Notes: generated by a model not told the origin, from the letters alone. A DNA stretch of 64,000 bases from Thiohalobacter thiocyanaticus (GCF_003932505.1 NZ_QZMU01000001.1:434001-498000), one strand, 5' to 3'; numbered from the stretch's first letter, positions 37,906 through 46,711 are shown. Made by a program: numbers and translations.

Positions 37906-39657
37906 CTAGTTGGACGACAACCGGGGAGGAACATCAGTGGGCCGGGCCTGAATGCCACGCTCGATCACCGGCGGCAGATCCTCGCCATCGTCGGGCATCC
38001 CGGTCCCAGCGGTGGCGGAGACCTCAGCCCGCGAGTCGGTAGCATCTGGGCCCTGCGGCTTAGGACTCACCCCGCCGGACTCGCTGGCGGCGTAGGCCTC
38101 ATCCCGCGAGCCGGCCACATCTGACCCGTGTGACTTACGGCTCGCCCCACCGGACGCGGTATCGGGCCGCGACCCCGTCGCTTCGCCGGCCTCCTCCCTA
38201 TGCTGGTGTGCAGACGCATGAGGTTGCCTGTGCTTGCTTAACCCCTCGCTCACAGCGGGGGTCTCGGTTGTGGGCGACTGCGGGCGATCGGTATCTTCCT
38301 GGATACGCTTTCGGGTGGCGGCGGGTTCCGCCTGCCGGCTCTCGCCTGCCGCCGGGTCCGTAGTGACCGCGGGCGCCGCTGCCCCTTTCGCCTCGGGCGG
38401 TTCCGTCAGTACAACGGTACCGATGCCCCGGGCATCAAAGACCATTGCATCGTTCAGCGTCTCCTGCTGCACCAGCGCCAGAGCCACCGCCGCGCCGTTC
38501 CAACCGGTCTCTCCCGGTTGTGCAACCGTCTGCGTGGATTCGCCCCCCAGGCTCCGTGGCCGATCGAGGTCAGGCGAATTGAGCAGAACGATCACCGTAA
38601 CGCAGGTTGCCAGCCCGAAGCCGAGCCAGCCAGGGCGCCAGTGCCCTGTACTGCCAGAGACTGCCGTGGATTTCGTCGGAACAACCCTACCGGCATTTGG
38701 ATCGTTTCCAGTGCCGGCCCGGACCTGCGGGGCTTCGCTGGCCGTATCATCCGCCCCGGCCGGGAGCACGCCAGGTATCACAGGCCCGGAACAGGAAGGC
38801 CGGAAGTTGCCGCGGTCATGGCTGTCTTCGGCTGCGGCGATCCGCCCCCCGTCCACCTCGATATCGCCCGCCAGGGGAAAAGTACCGCCGGCACGGCGAT
38901 TGCGCACGACTTCGTCCACCACTTCCGACGTCACTCGGGGCAGATCCCTGAGGCCGACAAGAATGAGGGCCTTGTTGCAGATCAGATTGATGAGCCTCGG
39001 GTTGCCTTTGCTGTACCGGTAAATCCGCTGTAGTACGTCTTCCGGTATAAACGGCTCGTCGAGCCCGGAATACTCGAGCCGGCTGCGGATATATTGCGCA
39101 GTCTCCTCGCCATCCAGGGCGTCGAGCCGGTGGATCCGCCCGCTCACAAATGATTTGTCGGTGTCGAAGTCCTGCGCCACACGGGCAAAGTCGCAGTTGC
39201 CGGCCAGTATCACCGGAAGTGAGAGCTTGTCTGAAAGCAGATTGAGGCTCTTCAAATCCGCTATCGGAAGATTCTCCACCTTATCGATCAGCAGGATTGG
39301 ATTGCTTTTGGCGGCCATCTGTACCCGAAGTTCCCGGAACAGCGCGTCGGGGCTCCGATCGAGGTTCCTGGGCACGACCAGGTCGAGTTCCATGAGGACG
39401 CGGCGGACCATGTCGCCGGCGCTGACAAGCGCGATATAGACGCCCCTCAGTGACTGCATTGTCTTCAGGAAATGCAGCAATACAGTACTCTTGCCGCTGC
39501 CGGGCGCACCGCTGAGATACTGCAACCTACTACCCAGGCGCAAACCGGCGATCAGGCGGTCGACGGCGGCCTGATGGGCATGGCTGGGAAACATCGGAGC
39601 GGAGTCCGGATTAAGCGTGAATGCCGTGCCGTGCCGGACCAGTAATTCCTTGTTCAT
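37906..39657 (-). CDS. ExeA/GspA-like AAA ATPase with membrane segment and repetitive tail
   Basis: 583 aa from the ATG at 39655-39657. Walker A GAPGSGKST at 50-58. The Walker B position reads ILLIDKVENL (D125, K126), where ExeA-type proteins normally have Asp-Glu, so ATP hydrolysis may be impaired. The AAA module ends near residue 265. A single membrane helix (GWLGFGLATCVTVIVLLN) is near 350. The rest is a low-complexity, presumably periplasmic tail with two copies of a roughly 25-residue unit (SGGASRKSHGSD and SGGVSPKPQGPD). No peptidoglycan-binding domain is evident. The stop lies in the CTAG flank of a MITE, so the original C-terminus may have been longer. Confidence 0.75.
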   Translation of the reverse strand: MNKELLVRHGTAFTLNPDSAPMFPSHAHQAAVDRLIAGLRLGSRLQYLSGAPGSGKSTVLLHFLKTMQSLRGVYIALVSAGDMVRRVLMELDLVVPRNLDRSPDALFRELRVQMAAKSNPILLIDKVENLPIADLKSLNLLSDKLSLPVILAGNCDFARVAQDFDTDKSFVSGRIHRLDALDGEETAQYIRSRLEYSGLDEPFIPEDVLQRIYRYSKGNPRLINLICNKALILVGLRDLPRVTSEVVDEVVRNRRAGGTFPLAGDIEVDGGRIAAAEDSHDRGNFRPSCSGPVIPGVLPAGADDTASEAPQVRAGTGNDPNAGRVVPTKSTAVSGSTGHWRPGWLGFGLATCVTVIVLLNSPDLDRPRSLGGESTQTVAQPGETGWNGAAVALALVQQETLNDAMVFDARGIGTVVLTEPPEAKGAAAPAVTTDPAAGESRQAEPAATRKRIQEDTDRPQSPTTETPAVSEGLSKHRQPHASAHQHREEAGEATGSRPDTASGGASRKSHGSDVAGSRDEAYAASESGGVSPKPQGPDATDSRAEVSATAGTGMPDDGEDLPPVIERGIQARPTDVPPRLSSN

Positions 39658-40121
39658 CTTTGTTTTCCATAGGAGGAATAACCAGGAGCCCGCATGGCCC
39701 ACCACCTTGAATGGCCCCCGGCTTGAAGCTGTACTCGATGCCAGCCGCGGGACAGACCATGATCAACAGCTTGACGTTGCCGCTATCAATCCCGATGACG
39801 TCGGCTTGTCGGCAAGGAATCGCCGCTTGGCAATCTGTTTTATCCTCTTCATTGCAGGCCTTGTACCAGATCGGTACGCCACTCGTATTTATCCTGTAAC
39901 CTCAAACAACTACACCACCCCAGGAGAGTGCCTACCCATTTGCAGCTACCGCAGATTATCGCCATGCGACGACAGCCCACCGGCACAGAATGGATAACTG
40001 CCTGATCGAAAAGCCTGTTCAACTGTCTGTCTGCGACGACAGTATGCCCTTTCCGCATGCGCTCCCTTGGACATCAGGAACAGGTATGCAGGTGGCCGGT
40101 TGCGGGCGTGGACTTGCGCGG
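39658..40121. other. 464-bp gap with no supported gene
   Basis: Between the ATPase and DUF2058 genes. Only short or overlapping open frames are present; one plus-strand frame (about 39617-39997) has a hydrophobic patch but no good start or recognisable homology. No repeat or promoter stands out. Confidence 0.4.
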
Positions 40122-40676
40122 CTACCACATCAGGTCATCTGGCACCTTGTAGTCCGCGTAGGGGTCGTCCTCACCCTCTCCGGCTTCCGGCCGGCTGTCA
40201 GCCTGACTGACGATACAAGCCGCATCGCGCTGTCCGATTTTCTCCGCCACCTCCGCGGTTACCATTGCATAGCCTGCATCGAACCGGACGATGGCCAGCT
40301 GACCGCGCGCCAGCCTGTCGCGGATGCTCTCCGCGACATGAAGACTTCTGATCGCGGTGCCGTCCTGAAAGTTGTAGACGACATCGCCTCCGGCATCCGT
40401 CAGCCGGTTCTGTTCCACCAGCTGGCGGACCTGGGCCTGGATCGCCCGAGCCTCGGCCGCCGCCTGCTGCTGGCGGTTGAGTTCACGATCGCGCTCCGCC
40501 GCCTCCGCCGCGGCCTTGCGTGCCGCCTCGGCGGCCTTGGCGGACTCGTCGACCACCTCGACCTTTTGCTTCTGTTTCAGCTTCTGCTGCTTGCGCTTGG
40601 ACTTTTTTGCCTTCTCGAGCCGGGACTTGTCTACCAGCCCGGCCCTGAGAAACTGATCGCCGAAAGAATTTCCCAT
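40122..40676 (-). CDS. DUF2058 family protein (YaiL-like)
   Basis: 184 aa. It starts MGNSFGDQFLRAGLVDKSRL, as in DUF2058 proteins, followed by a strongly charged Lys/Gln/Ala-rich coiled segment (residues 20-85) and a conserved C-terminal part (VYNFQDGTAIRSLHVAESIR, then LAIVRFDAGYAMVTAEVAEK). The family is annotated as nucleoprotein or polynucleotide-associated, with unclear function. GC-rich like the core genome. Confidence 0.82.
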   Translation of the reverse strand: MGNSFGDQFLRAGLVDKSRLEKAKKSKRKQQKLKQKQKVEVVDESAKAAEAARKAAAEAAERDRELNRQQQAAAEARAIQAQVRQLVEQNRLTDAGGDVVYNFQDGTAIRSLHVAESIRDRLARGQLAIVRFDAGYAMVTAEVAEKIGQRDAACIVSQADSRPEAGEGEDDPYADYKVPDDLMW

Positions 40677-40786
40677 CGGTCCTGCCTCTGTGTTTCAAAA
40701 TTCGTGTCATGCCTACAATCGCGGCCATTCTAACCCGGCGGTGTCCCGTCGTGCAGTTCAGTCTGCGCACCGGCCAGACCAAGGGA

Positions 40787-40863
40787 AATTCGGGGACAGT
40801 ATTTTAATACTACAAGCATTGTCTCGGTGTGCTAGGAATTAAGGGTATTCTGTCCCGGGAATT
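40787..40863. repeat. Imperfect inverted repeat, possible mobile-element remnant
   Basis: AATTCGGGGACAGTAT at 40787 is roughly mirrored by ATTCTGTCCCGGGAATT at 40847-40863. Similar GGGGACAG ends occur at transposon remnants in many genomes. It lies in the 246-bp gap before the next gene. Confidence 0.4.
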
Positions 40864-40922
40864 GCCGATGCATCCCTGTCAAGCCTGAAGTTGTTCAGCC
40901 CAGCCCATGACACCGCGAGGTT

Positions 40923-41636
40923 GTGAACGTGTTACCGCAATTCAGCCAGCCGCTGACACCACTGTCCTGCCTGTTCCAGCTGACGGCATTACTGTTATTG
41001 CTGCTCCCCTCCCCGGCCGGTGCCCCACCCAACGACGACGCCTGGTTGCTGGAGGATGAAACCGACGCCGTCACCCCCTACGACGACACCCTGGCGCTGA
41101 TCCACACTCCGCCCCCGAAGGATCTGTACCGCCTCGTCAACCGGCTGCGCATCAGCGCCGACTCCCTTGCCAGCGGCCGGGTCCGGGTCGAACAGTGTCA
41201 CGAGAACCTCGACCCGGTGCCGAACCTGGAAATCGTCTACCGACCGGGCCGGATCGACCGCATCCGCATCCGCAGCCACAGCAACATCGGTCGGGCCCGG
41301 GTGGACGGCCACTCGGTCCAGCTACAGGACATCCAGCGCGGTGCCCGGCTGTGCCTGAGCCTGAGCAAACGCATGACCGAGGGCGCACACGAAGGCGAGT
41401 ACCACCTCAGACACGGCCCCTTCTACCGGCGGTTTCTGGATGGCTATTACCCGATGCGTATGAGTTTCCGGCTGGATTACCCCGCGGACAGGGCAACGGT
41501 CAGCCTGATCAATCGCGGTGAAATCGCGGGAGCGGGGATAAGGGAATCTGCCGGAAAAATTGAAGTGGATGCGCACTTCGCCGGCAAACTCACACTGACG
41601 CTTCAGGTCAGCTCAGATTTAGTAAGCGACAAATAA
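40923..41636 (+). CDS. Exported protein of unknown function
   Basis: 237 aa with a GTG start. A long signal peptide (hydrophobic FQLTALLLLLLPSPAGA, residues 18-34) points to the periplasm or outside. The mature part has a helical start (YRLVNRLRISADSLASG) and a beta-rich rest (NLEIVYRPGRIDRIRI to KLTLTLQVSS), suggesting a small beta-sandwich. Two cysteines (EQCHE, RLCLS) might pair. I do not recognise the family. It is the only plus-strand gene of the inserted region. Confidence 0.6.
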   Translation: MNVLPQFSQPLTPLSCLFQLTALLLLLLPSPAGAPPNDDAWLLEDETDAVTPYDDTLALIHTPPPKDLYRLVNRLRISADSLASGRVRVEQCHENLDPVPNLEIVYRPGRIDRIRIRSHSNIGRARVDGHSVQLQDIQRGARLCLSLSKRMTEGAHEGEYHLRHGPFYRRFLDGYYPMRMSFRLDYPADRATVSLINRGEIAGAGIRESAGKIEVDAHFAGKLTLTLQVSSDLVSDK

Positions 41637-41640
41637 TAAG

Positions 41641-41689
41641 GAGCCGGTGACAAAAGAAAATCATTTCTTCTTTGAGTTGTCGCCGACTC
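41641..41689 (+). terminator. Hairpin after the exported-protein gene
   Basis: GAGCCGGTGACAA with AAGAAA pairs with TTTCTT and TTGTCGCCGACTC, directly behind the stop codon. It has no clear T tract. A related sequence (GGAGTCGGTGACAACTGA) starts at about 43238, so it may be part of a dispersed repeat. Confidence 0.4.
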
Positions 41690-41720
41690 GAATGGCACTT
41701 ACCTTAAGCCAAATAAGCCT

Positions 41721-41807
41721 CGTCATTGCGAGGAACAAAGTGACGCGGCAATCTCCAAACCAGTTGATCCTGCAGTATGCGATTGCCACGCTATGCTCGC
41801 AATGACG
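41721..41807. repeat. Palindromic repeat, family C copy 3
   Basis: CGTCATTGCGAGGAACAAAG with GCGGCAATCTCC, mirrored by GCGATTGCCACG and CGCAATGACG. Not flanked by the arms of the MITE at 37778. Confidence 0.7.
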
Positions 41808-42751
41808 GCTAAGTTGGTACCCTTCCTCACCAACCCTTTTTCCTCGCGGGACAACCAGTCTATTTTCGATGCGGACTTGTGAGAAACAGGGGCACCGGAT
41901 TATCGGCACGGCCTGCTGACTCCTTGCGAGCGCGTGGGGTGCGCGGCCGCAACAGACAGATGTGACGCGATATCAGCGATTCACCGCAACCCATATGGAC
42001 TCGACGCGTTTTTACATGCATGGCTGTTCCCTCCCGGATGCGTCGCTGTCGGTCCTCGAGCATCCCATTGTAAGCGCTTCCAAACTGCCTCAGGCGAGGC
42101 TTCCTACCCGGCGTGGCAAACGCCGCTGTCAGCGACACATGTCAACATACTGCTTTCAGGATTACTTTCATGCCGGGGAACGACTGTTCAAGGCGGAAAA
42201 TCAGGCGTAACTGCCTGTAAGATATAGTCCTACTCACGGACAGAATTCATGCAACTGATTATAAATATTAAAATAAATCAAAGCTGAAGATTTGGTCGGC
42301 AACAAAGCGCAATCATTCTCGCCTGGCACCGATCCCTTCAGCCATGCGTGACGGGTAGGTTGAGAGAAGGTTATACCCCAGGCCAATACTGATTAGTATG
42401 CACTCTCGTCATTCTCACGAAAGTGTGAATCCATGCATTCAGGCACGAAATAATTAAGCCAGGATTCCCCGTGCAAATACTATAGGCTGTGATTCAGAAA
42501 AATGACTGGCGGCTTTTCGACCAGAAGCGGAGTGAGACGAAAGTTTATTCGGTTACCTAAATCCCCTGCCACCGCCCTACAGAAGACCTGAGGCAATTTT
42601 GCCGAGTCTTTATAAAGCAGACATACAAAGCCCAGCAACGCAGATTTCAATGAGGCTAATTCGCGCCGACCCGCCCTACCGGACGGGCACGCAGGGGAAA
42701 ATCTCTCCCTGCACCCCCTCAGTGGAAAGGAGTCAGGTCTGGTGAAAAAGA
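41808..42751. other. 944-bp AT-richer stretch without a supported gene
   Basis: No open frame with a plausible start, ribosome site and homology. It contains a copy of TTTCGACCAGAAGCGG (42515-42530), a motif that recurs beside the attC-like sites at 43650 and, altered, at 46944. It probably holds decayed cassette or insertion-sequence material. Confidence 0.4.
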
Positions 42752-43156
42752 CTAACGGGCAGTACCGAATCCTTCATCCTCACTATACGCAGGAACTGGC
42801 AGGCCGGCAAAACGCATACCCTGAGTAACCGGGCCTTCCGGGAACAACTTATGCAGATATTTAACCCCGCCCTGGCTGGAAAATTCATTATCAAGCATTT
42901 CTTCGAGCTCACGGCCGCTTTCAGCTAAACCGTTTTCCAGGTAGTAGTCGCGTAATAAATGAATGACCTTAAAGTGGTCTTCGCCTAGCTCCACACCCTG
43001 CTCGCTGGCCAGGCGCCGCGCCTGGTCTTCATCCCAGCGTTTTAATTCCTCTTCCCGCTGTGTGCGACTCTGGCTACCAATATCAGTATCAACACTGACA
43101 TCCATTGATTCTATAGAATCTCTATATTGATCATCGCTTGATTTTTTATCAATCAT
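42752..43156 (-). CDS. DsrC/TusE-family protein lacking all cysteines (RspA-like)
   Basis: 134 aa from the ATG at 43154-43156, chosen for the GAGGAA upstream; an ATG five codons earlier is possible. Residues 40-125 match DsrC/TusE: WDEDQARRLASEQGVEL, HFKVIHLLRDYYLENGL, KYLHKLFPEGPVTQGMRFAG. The C-terminal arm reads GLPVPAYSEDEGFGTAR. The two functional cysteines of DsrC (in the AGLP helix and at the penultimate position) are both absent, and no other cysteine exists. This fits the RspA class, suspected to be regulatory rather than a sulfur carrier. The N-terminal 40 residues are acidic and variable. Confidence 0.75.
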   Translation of the reverse strand: MIDKKSSDDQYRDSIESMDVSVDTDIGSQSRTQREEELKRWDEDQARRLASEQGVELGEDHFKVIHLLRDYYLENGLAESGRELEEMLDNEFSSQGGVKYLHKLFPEGPVTQGMRFAGLPVPAYSEDEGFGTAR

Positions 43157-43649
43157 TTCAGGGTTCCTCATTTCATATTACAGCTAAGGCGCTTTTGTGT
43201 GGCTTAGCTGGTGGCGTGAGTGAAAAAGGGAGTGAAAAGGAGTCGGTGACAACTGATAGCGATAGCGAGAAGGATTCTCAGTTGTTACCAATCCCTTTTT
43301 CCATAACACTGCTCCCGTCAGATCAACCTTCCCTGAGTCTAGAACAGATTTCCGAGGTCTCAATGCCCGCCGGGCGGAAACAAGGCATGGGGACCCTGCC
43401 TTTAAATAGAACAGAAAGGGATTGACTGCCAAGCTTTACCCGGCCTCCGCTCCTACGGGCCATCGTGGAAAAACCCCGATCAACCTGGACGTTCAAGGAC
43501 ATGACTTTCGGGACGAGGGAGTATCACGATGTAATGTACCAGCCGGACGCCTCTGCTCGCAGCTGCTGCATAATGCAATCCGGCTCAAATCACAGTGAAC
43601 CGTTTAACTTACCTTGGCGGGAAGGACGCCAGATTTCGACCAGAAGCGG
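43157..43649. other. 493-bp intergenic region with hairpins, no supported gene
   Basis: Contains an inverted repeat around 43240-43290 (GTGACAACTGA with TCAGTTGTTAC, inside GAAAAAGGGA and TCCCTTTTTC) and the motif TTTCGACCAGAAGCGG at 43634-43649, immediately next to the attC-like site. No convincing coding frame. Confidence 0.4.
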
Positions 43650-43727
43650 AAGTAACGCCTCAATAACCGGCTCACGGTTTTTGCGTGCCCGTCACTGATA
43701 GGCGCGTAATTAATTTACTTGTTATGC
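43650..43727 (-). other. attC-like recombination site 1 (78 nt)
   Basis: On minus it opens with GCATAAC (43721-43727) and closes with GTTACTT (43650-43656). Inner arms pair in part (CGCC around TATCA against TCA). It lies 43 bp downstream of the stop of the 43770 gene, where a cassette attC should be. The closing core fits GTTRRRY poorly. Confidence 0.5.
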
Positions 43728-43769
43728 GTCTTACGAACTCTGAATGACCAACAAAGATACGTGCGCACT

Positions 43770-44180
43770 CTATTTACATTTTCCAGTTGTTCGTTCTTCC
43801 ATGCCTTTAGGAAGGCTTGTGATGGTTCTCGTCAGCTCCATAGCTTGTAAATCCAACACATAGTTGAAAACTAAGAGAGTTTTGTTAAAGCCGCTACCTA
43901 CTGTTGCTGAATAGGATAAAACTGCGTAGTCCTTTTTAAGATCAATTAATGTTGATTCTATCTTTTTTCCATCTGAGGTTATTTCACTCTTGCTTATTCC
44001 CCAGCCATCTTCGCTTACTGAATGATTTACATATATTTTCTCGATAAAGCCGCTTTTTGATGTTTCTCCATTTATCTTTAAGCCAGAAACATCGCAGGAC
44101 AAATCAATAATCATCTCGGCTGAAACAGGTTCGTGGAATACACATATTGACAAAAGTGCGGTTATGATTATTTTCTTCAA
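43770..44180 (-). CDS. Small exported protein, unknown (gene cassette)
   Basis: 136 aa, AT-rich. Signal peptide MKKIIITALLSICVFHEPVSA with likely cleavage before EMIID. The mature part has two cysteines (LSCDVSG and GKCK at the end) that could form a disulfide, and is predicted mostly beta. Family not recognised. It lies between two attC-like sites in the same orientation as the cassette genes around it. Confidence 0.6.
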   Translation of the reverse strand: MKKIIITALLSICVFHEPVSAEMIIDLSCDVSGLKINGETSKSGFIEKIYVNHSVSEDGWGISKSEITSDGKKIESTLIDLKKDYAVLSYSATVGSGFNKTLLVFNYVLDLQAMELTRTITSLPKGMEERTTGKCK

Positions 44181-44212
44181 TTATCTATCTCCCCTGCGCA
44201 TCCATTTAAAGC

Positions 44213-44290
44213 GCATAACGGCAAACATAAGGGGCGCGCAGCGAAGCGGAGCGCCCCAGCCCGAAGGGCGCCTTGATGTGCTTATTAGCC
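44213..44290 (-). other. attC-like recombination site 2 (78 nt)
   Basis: On minus: GGCTAAT (44284-44290), then CATCAAGG, a GC-rich stem, CCTTATG, and GTTATGC (44213-44219). The arms CATCAAGG and CCTTATG pair except for one unpaired base, the extrahelical base typical of attC. The stop codon of the upstream lipoprotein gene (TAA) lies inside the outer arm, as is usual for cassettes. Confidence 0.7.
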
Positions 44291-44638
44291 ATTACTCTCT
44301 TGCTCCATTCTTTTTAAGCACTCTCCGAATATTAAGCCCTGAACCATAGGCTCTTGAGTCCCGTAACATTGGAGCTCCAACATGCAAAGTTTTTCGTTGC
44401 TCCGCCGCTCTAAGATTTGTAACGGAATGTCAGATTTGTTTTCTTGCATTGCTTGAACACTGAGCGATACAAATTTCTCTTCTTGCTCAACCTGTATTTG
44501 AAACACCTTCTGTACACATGCAATTTGTTCAGGGCTCAAATTAGAGTCATTAGATTGTTTGTTTTCCTCGCTCTTAGGGTTGCAACCTGATACGAGTACC
44601 AACAACGAATAAATTAACAGTATTTTTGTAATGGACAT
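44285..44638 (-). CDS. Small lipoprotein, unknown (gene cassette)
   Basis: 117 aa. Lipoprotein signal with lipobox LVSGC at residues 15-19, then a Ser/Asn-rich spacer and a helical part with four cysteines (IACVQKVF, KLCMLELQC, GECLKR). AT-rich compared with the flagellar genes. The stop codon overlaps the attC-like site. Function unknown. Confidence 0.65.
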   Translation of the reverse strand: MSITKILLIYSLLVLVSGCNPKSEENKQSNDSNLSPEQIACVQKVFQIQVEQEEKFVSLSVQAMQENKSDIPLQILERRSNEKLCMLELQCYGTQEPMVQGLIFGECLKRMEQESNG

Positions 44639-44696
44639 GATGTAAGTCTATATGGCTATCGTGAAACTTGTGGGGCCTAGTGAAAACACATACATA

Positions 44697-44791
44697 AACG
44701 TAAACGGCGTAAACGGCGTAAACGGGTCAGGTCCGTAAACGGGGTCAGGTCTTGCAATCAAACATTCGTTTGTCGTATTGCAAGACCTGAC
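44697..44791. repeat. Short tandem repeats followed by a long hairpin
   Basis: CGTAAACGG occurs three times in tandem from 44699 and again at about 44733. GTCAGGTCTTGCAAT (44744-44758) is then mirrored exactly at 44777-44791, with an inner CAAAC/GTTTG stem. The form resembles REP/RAYT-type palindromes. No transposase adjoins. Confidence 0.6.
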
Positions 44792-44858
44792 ACGGTGACC
44801 ATGACACGGTGGCCCTCAGTGAGCGATAGCGAACGTTTTTCTGATGTTATTGATAGAT

Positions 44859-45278
44859 TCATATTCGCTCAGTATTGATTCGGAGATATTTCTTAATTCT
44901 ATCTACAGAGCCCCCAGCTTTCATATCGTCGAAAGTATTTGATAGCCGAAGAAGTTCCTCAGCGGCTTTCTCTATATTCTCCCCCATCCTATTGAGATAC
45001 CATTTGTACCAGCACGGCAAAATGGGATAACAAGCTTCAAGATCCGATGAGTTTCTTCGATCCGCCTGAATCCGCTGATTCATTCTCTCCCTCATTTCTT
45101 CATTCAGACCATCAGCATTAACCGCATTGGCATAAAAGAACAAATCGGAAATTATTCGGTACTTAATAGATCGGTACCGCAAAATCGGCTGCAACCAAAA
45201 CGTGACTAACAAGTAGCCCGCCGCTCCAGTCGCTATGCTGATTAATACGGTCCAATATTGGCCCATATCTGATTCCAT
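44859..45278 (-). CDS. Membrane-anchored protein of unknown function
   Basis: 139 aa. One N-terminal membrane helix (TVLISIATGAAGYLLVTFWL, about 9-28), the rest cytoplasmic and helical (RYRSIKYRIISDLFFYANAV, then ENIEKAAEELLRLSNTF). AT-rich and in the same orientation as the other island genes. Similar short anchored proteins are common cassette cargo. I do not recognise the family. Confidence 0.55.
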   Translation of the reverse strand: MESDMGQYWTVLISIATGAAGYLLVTFWLQPILRYRSIKYRIISDLFFYANAVNADGLNEEMRERMNQRIQADRRNSSDLEACYPILPCWYKWYLNRMGENIEKAAEELLRLSNTFDDMKAGGSVDRIKKYLRINTERI

Positions 45279-45592
45279 AAGAACCTGACACTCTCTTATA
45301 TGGAAAACATATTACTAGTAATAGTGCGGATTCTGCCTATCATTCAGTATTCCCAATTTGGCATATCGTAACGCATCCAATCCGCAATATTCTACTAATT
45401 AATCATGGTGATCAGTAGCATCGCGCAGCATGGTTTGGGTAGTTTCGTATCGTAATAGGCTGCCGAAGGCAGTCCACACAATTCAGTGATGTAATGATGA
45501 TATGCGGAATACGCATCGGGTCGGCCGCAGAGGTCCGTTTTGTGCCGGAAAACGACCGCCGACGAGGCGGTCGTCTCCAGCGGTAGGGCCCA
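45279..45592. other. 314-bp gap without a supported gene
   Basis: AT-rich on the left, GC-rich close to the recombinase gene. No frame with a credible start; no repeat noted. Confidence 0.4.
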
Positions 45593-46216
45593 CTAGACCT
45601 CGGTCTGCTCCGCCATCTCAAGCGCGTCGTCCACCTCGATACCGAGATATCGGACCGTGCTCTCCAGCTTAGTGTGCCCCAGCAGAAGCTGTATCGCTCT
45701 GAGGTTCCTGGTCCGCCGGTAAATCGGTGTGACCTTGGTCCGCCTCAGCGAGTGAGTCCCGTAGTCGGTCGGGTCCAGCCCGATCTCCGCGATCCAAGAG
45801 TGGACTATCCGAGCATATTGGCGCGTCGTAATGTGCGGGGAGCCTCGGCGACGGCTGGGAAACAGGAAATCATCCGTCCTCAGCCCTCGCACGGCAATCC
45901 ATCTGCTCAGGGCGTCCCTCGTGACTTCGGTAATCTCGAATCGGACCGGCTGCTGGGTCTTCTGCTGCATGATAATCGCTCGGGCGGCTATGTGGCCACC
46001 GTGCGAGACATCCCGGACGCGCAGGCGAACCAGATCACAGCCCCGCAATTTACTGTCGATCGCCAAGTTGAATAGTGCCAGATCGCGGTATCGCTGCGAT
46101 ATTTGCAGCCGGATGCGAATCGCCCAGATGTCCCTGATTTTCAGAGGAGCCTTCTGACCTACGAGTTTGCCCTTATTCCAGGGAGCTGGCTGCGGACTGT
46201 AAGTGAGCATTTCCAT
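45593..46216 (-). CDS. Tyrosine recombinase/integrase (short form)
   Basis: 207 aa from the ATG at 46214-46216, which has AGGAGG 7 nt upstream. Catalytic residues are all visible: R58 (KLRGCDLV), H155 and R158 (GTHSLRRT), H181 (LLLGHTKLES), Y190 (VRYLGIE). It has a very short N-terminal DNA-binding part, so it is not an IntI integrase. Related short recombinases are common in mobile regions of gammaproteobacteria. GC-rich relative to its neighbours, suggesting a separate origin. Confidence 0.85.
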   Translation of the reverse strand: MEMLTYSPQPAPWNKGKLVGQKAPLKIRDIWAIRIRLQISQRYRDLALFNLAIDSKLRGCDLVRLRVRDVSHGGHIAARAIIMQQKTQQPVRFEITEVTRDALSRWIAVRGLRTDDFLFPSRRRGSPHITTRQYARIVHSWIAEIGLDPTDYGTHSLRRTKVTPIYRRTRNLRAIQLLLGHTKLESTVRYLGIEVDDALEMAEQTEV

Positions 46217-46300
46217 AGCCGTTCCTCCTATGTAGATGGATGGAACGGGAGTATGGATCAACTCTTCAGTGCTCGTTTCGCTACCAACAAATAGCAACAG

Positions 46301-46711
46301 CTATTCAAATGATTGCTTGAAAATGCGACTAGCTGTTTCGAAGTCTTTATTTTCTACAAATACCTTATACAACGAATCATTAAAAACTTGATTAAATCGA
46401 ATCTGATTGTCTCGAAGTTTCTTAATAAACTCATCTTTGTCATCTGGTTTCGAAAAACTGAAAGACTTCAAAGACATTGCATAATCAAATATGGCTTCAA
46501 CATGATTTCGATTTTTCTCGGAAAACCATATTTGCTCGTCATTTAGTTCAAACGGTATATTTTTTCTTTCTAATTCATCTAGCACCACGTTCTTTCTGAA
46601 GTCTTCGTATATAGAAATAGTACGCAGATCATCTCTCTGACACCCGCATGAAGAAAATAGTGTAGAAATACAAAATACGAGTAGCATGGATTTGTATGTT
46701 ATTTTTATCAT
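46301..46711 (-). CDS. Putative lipoprotein, unknown
   Basis: 136 aa, AT-rich. Signal with lipobox LFSSC (about residues 18-22), CGCQ following. The mature part is helical and charged (YEDFRKNVVLDELERKNIPF, then KPDDKDEFIKKLRDNQIRFN). Located between the recombinase gene and an attC-like site. Function unknown. Confidence 0.6.
   Translation of the reverse strand: MIKITYKSMLLVFCISTLFSSCGCQRDDLRTISIYEDFRKNVVLDELERKNIPFELNDEQIWFSEKNRNHVEAIFDYAMSLKSFSFSKPDDKDEFIKKLRDNQIRFNQVFNDSLYKVFVENKDFETASRIFKQSFE

Noticed and set aside
41934-42227. Plus-strand frames of about 90 codons in the AT-rich gap
   Set aside because: No ribosome site, no homology, and composition unlike coding sequence.
44697-44745. 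CRISPR array
   Set aside because: Units are 9 bp without unique spacers; no cas genes nearby.
45593-46216. The tyrosine recombinase as an integron integrase (IntI)
   Set aside because: At 207 aa it is far shorter than IntI and shows no IntI-specific insert near the second box.
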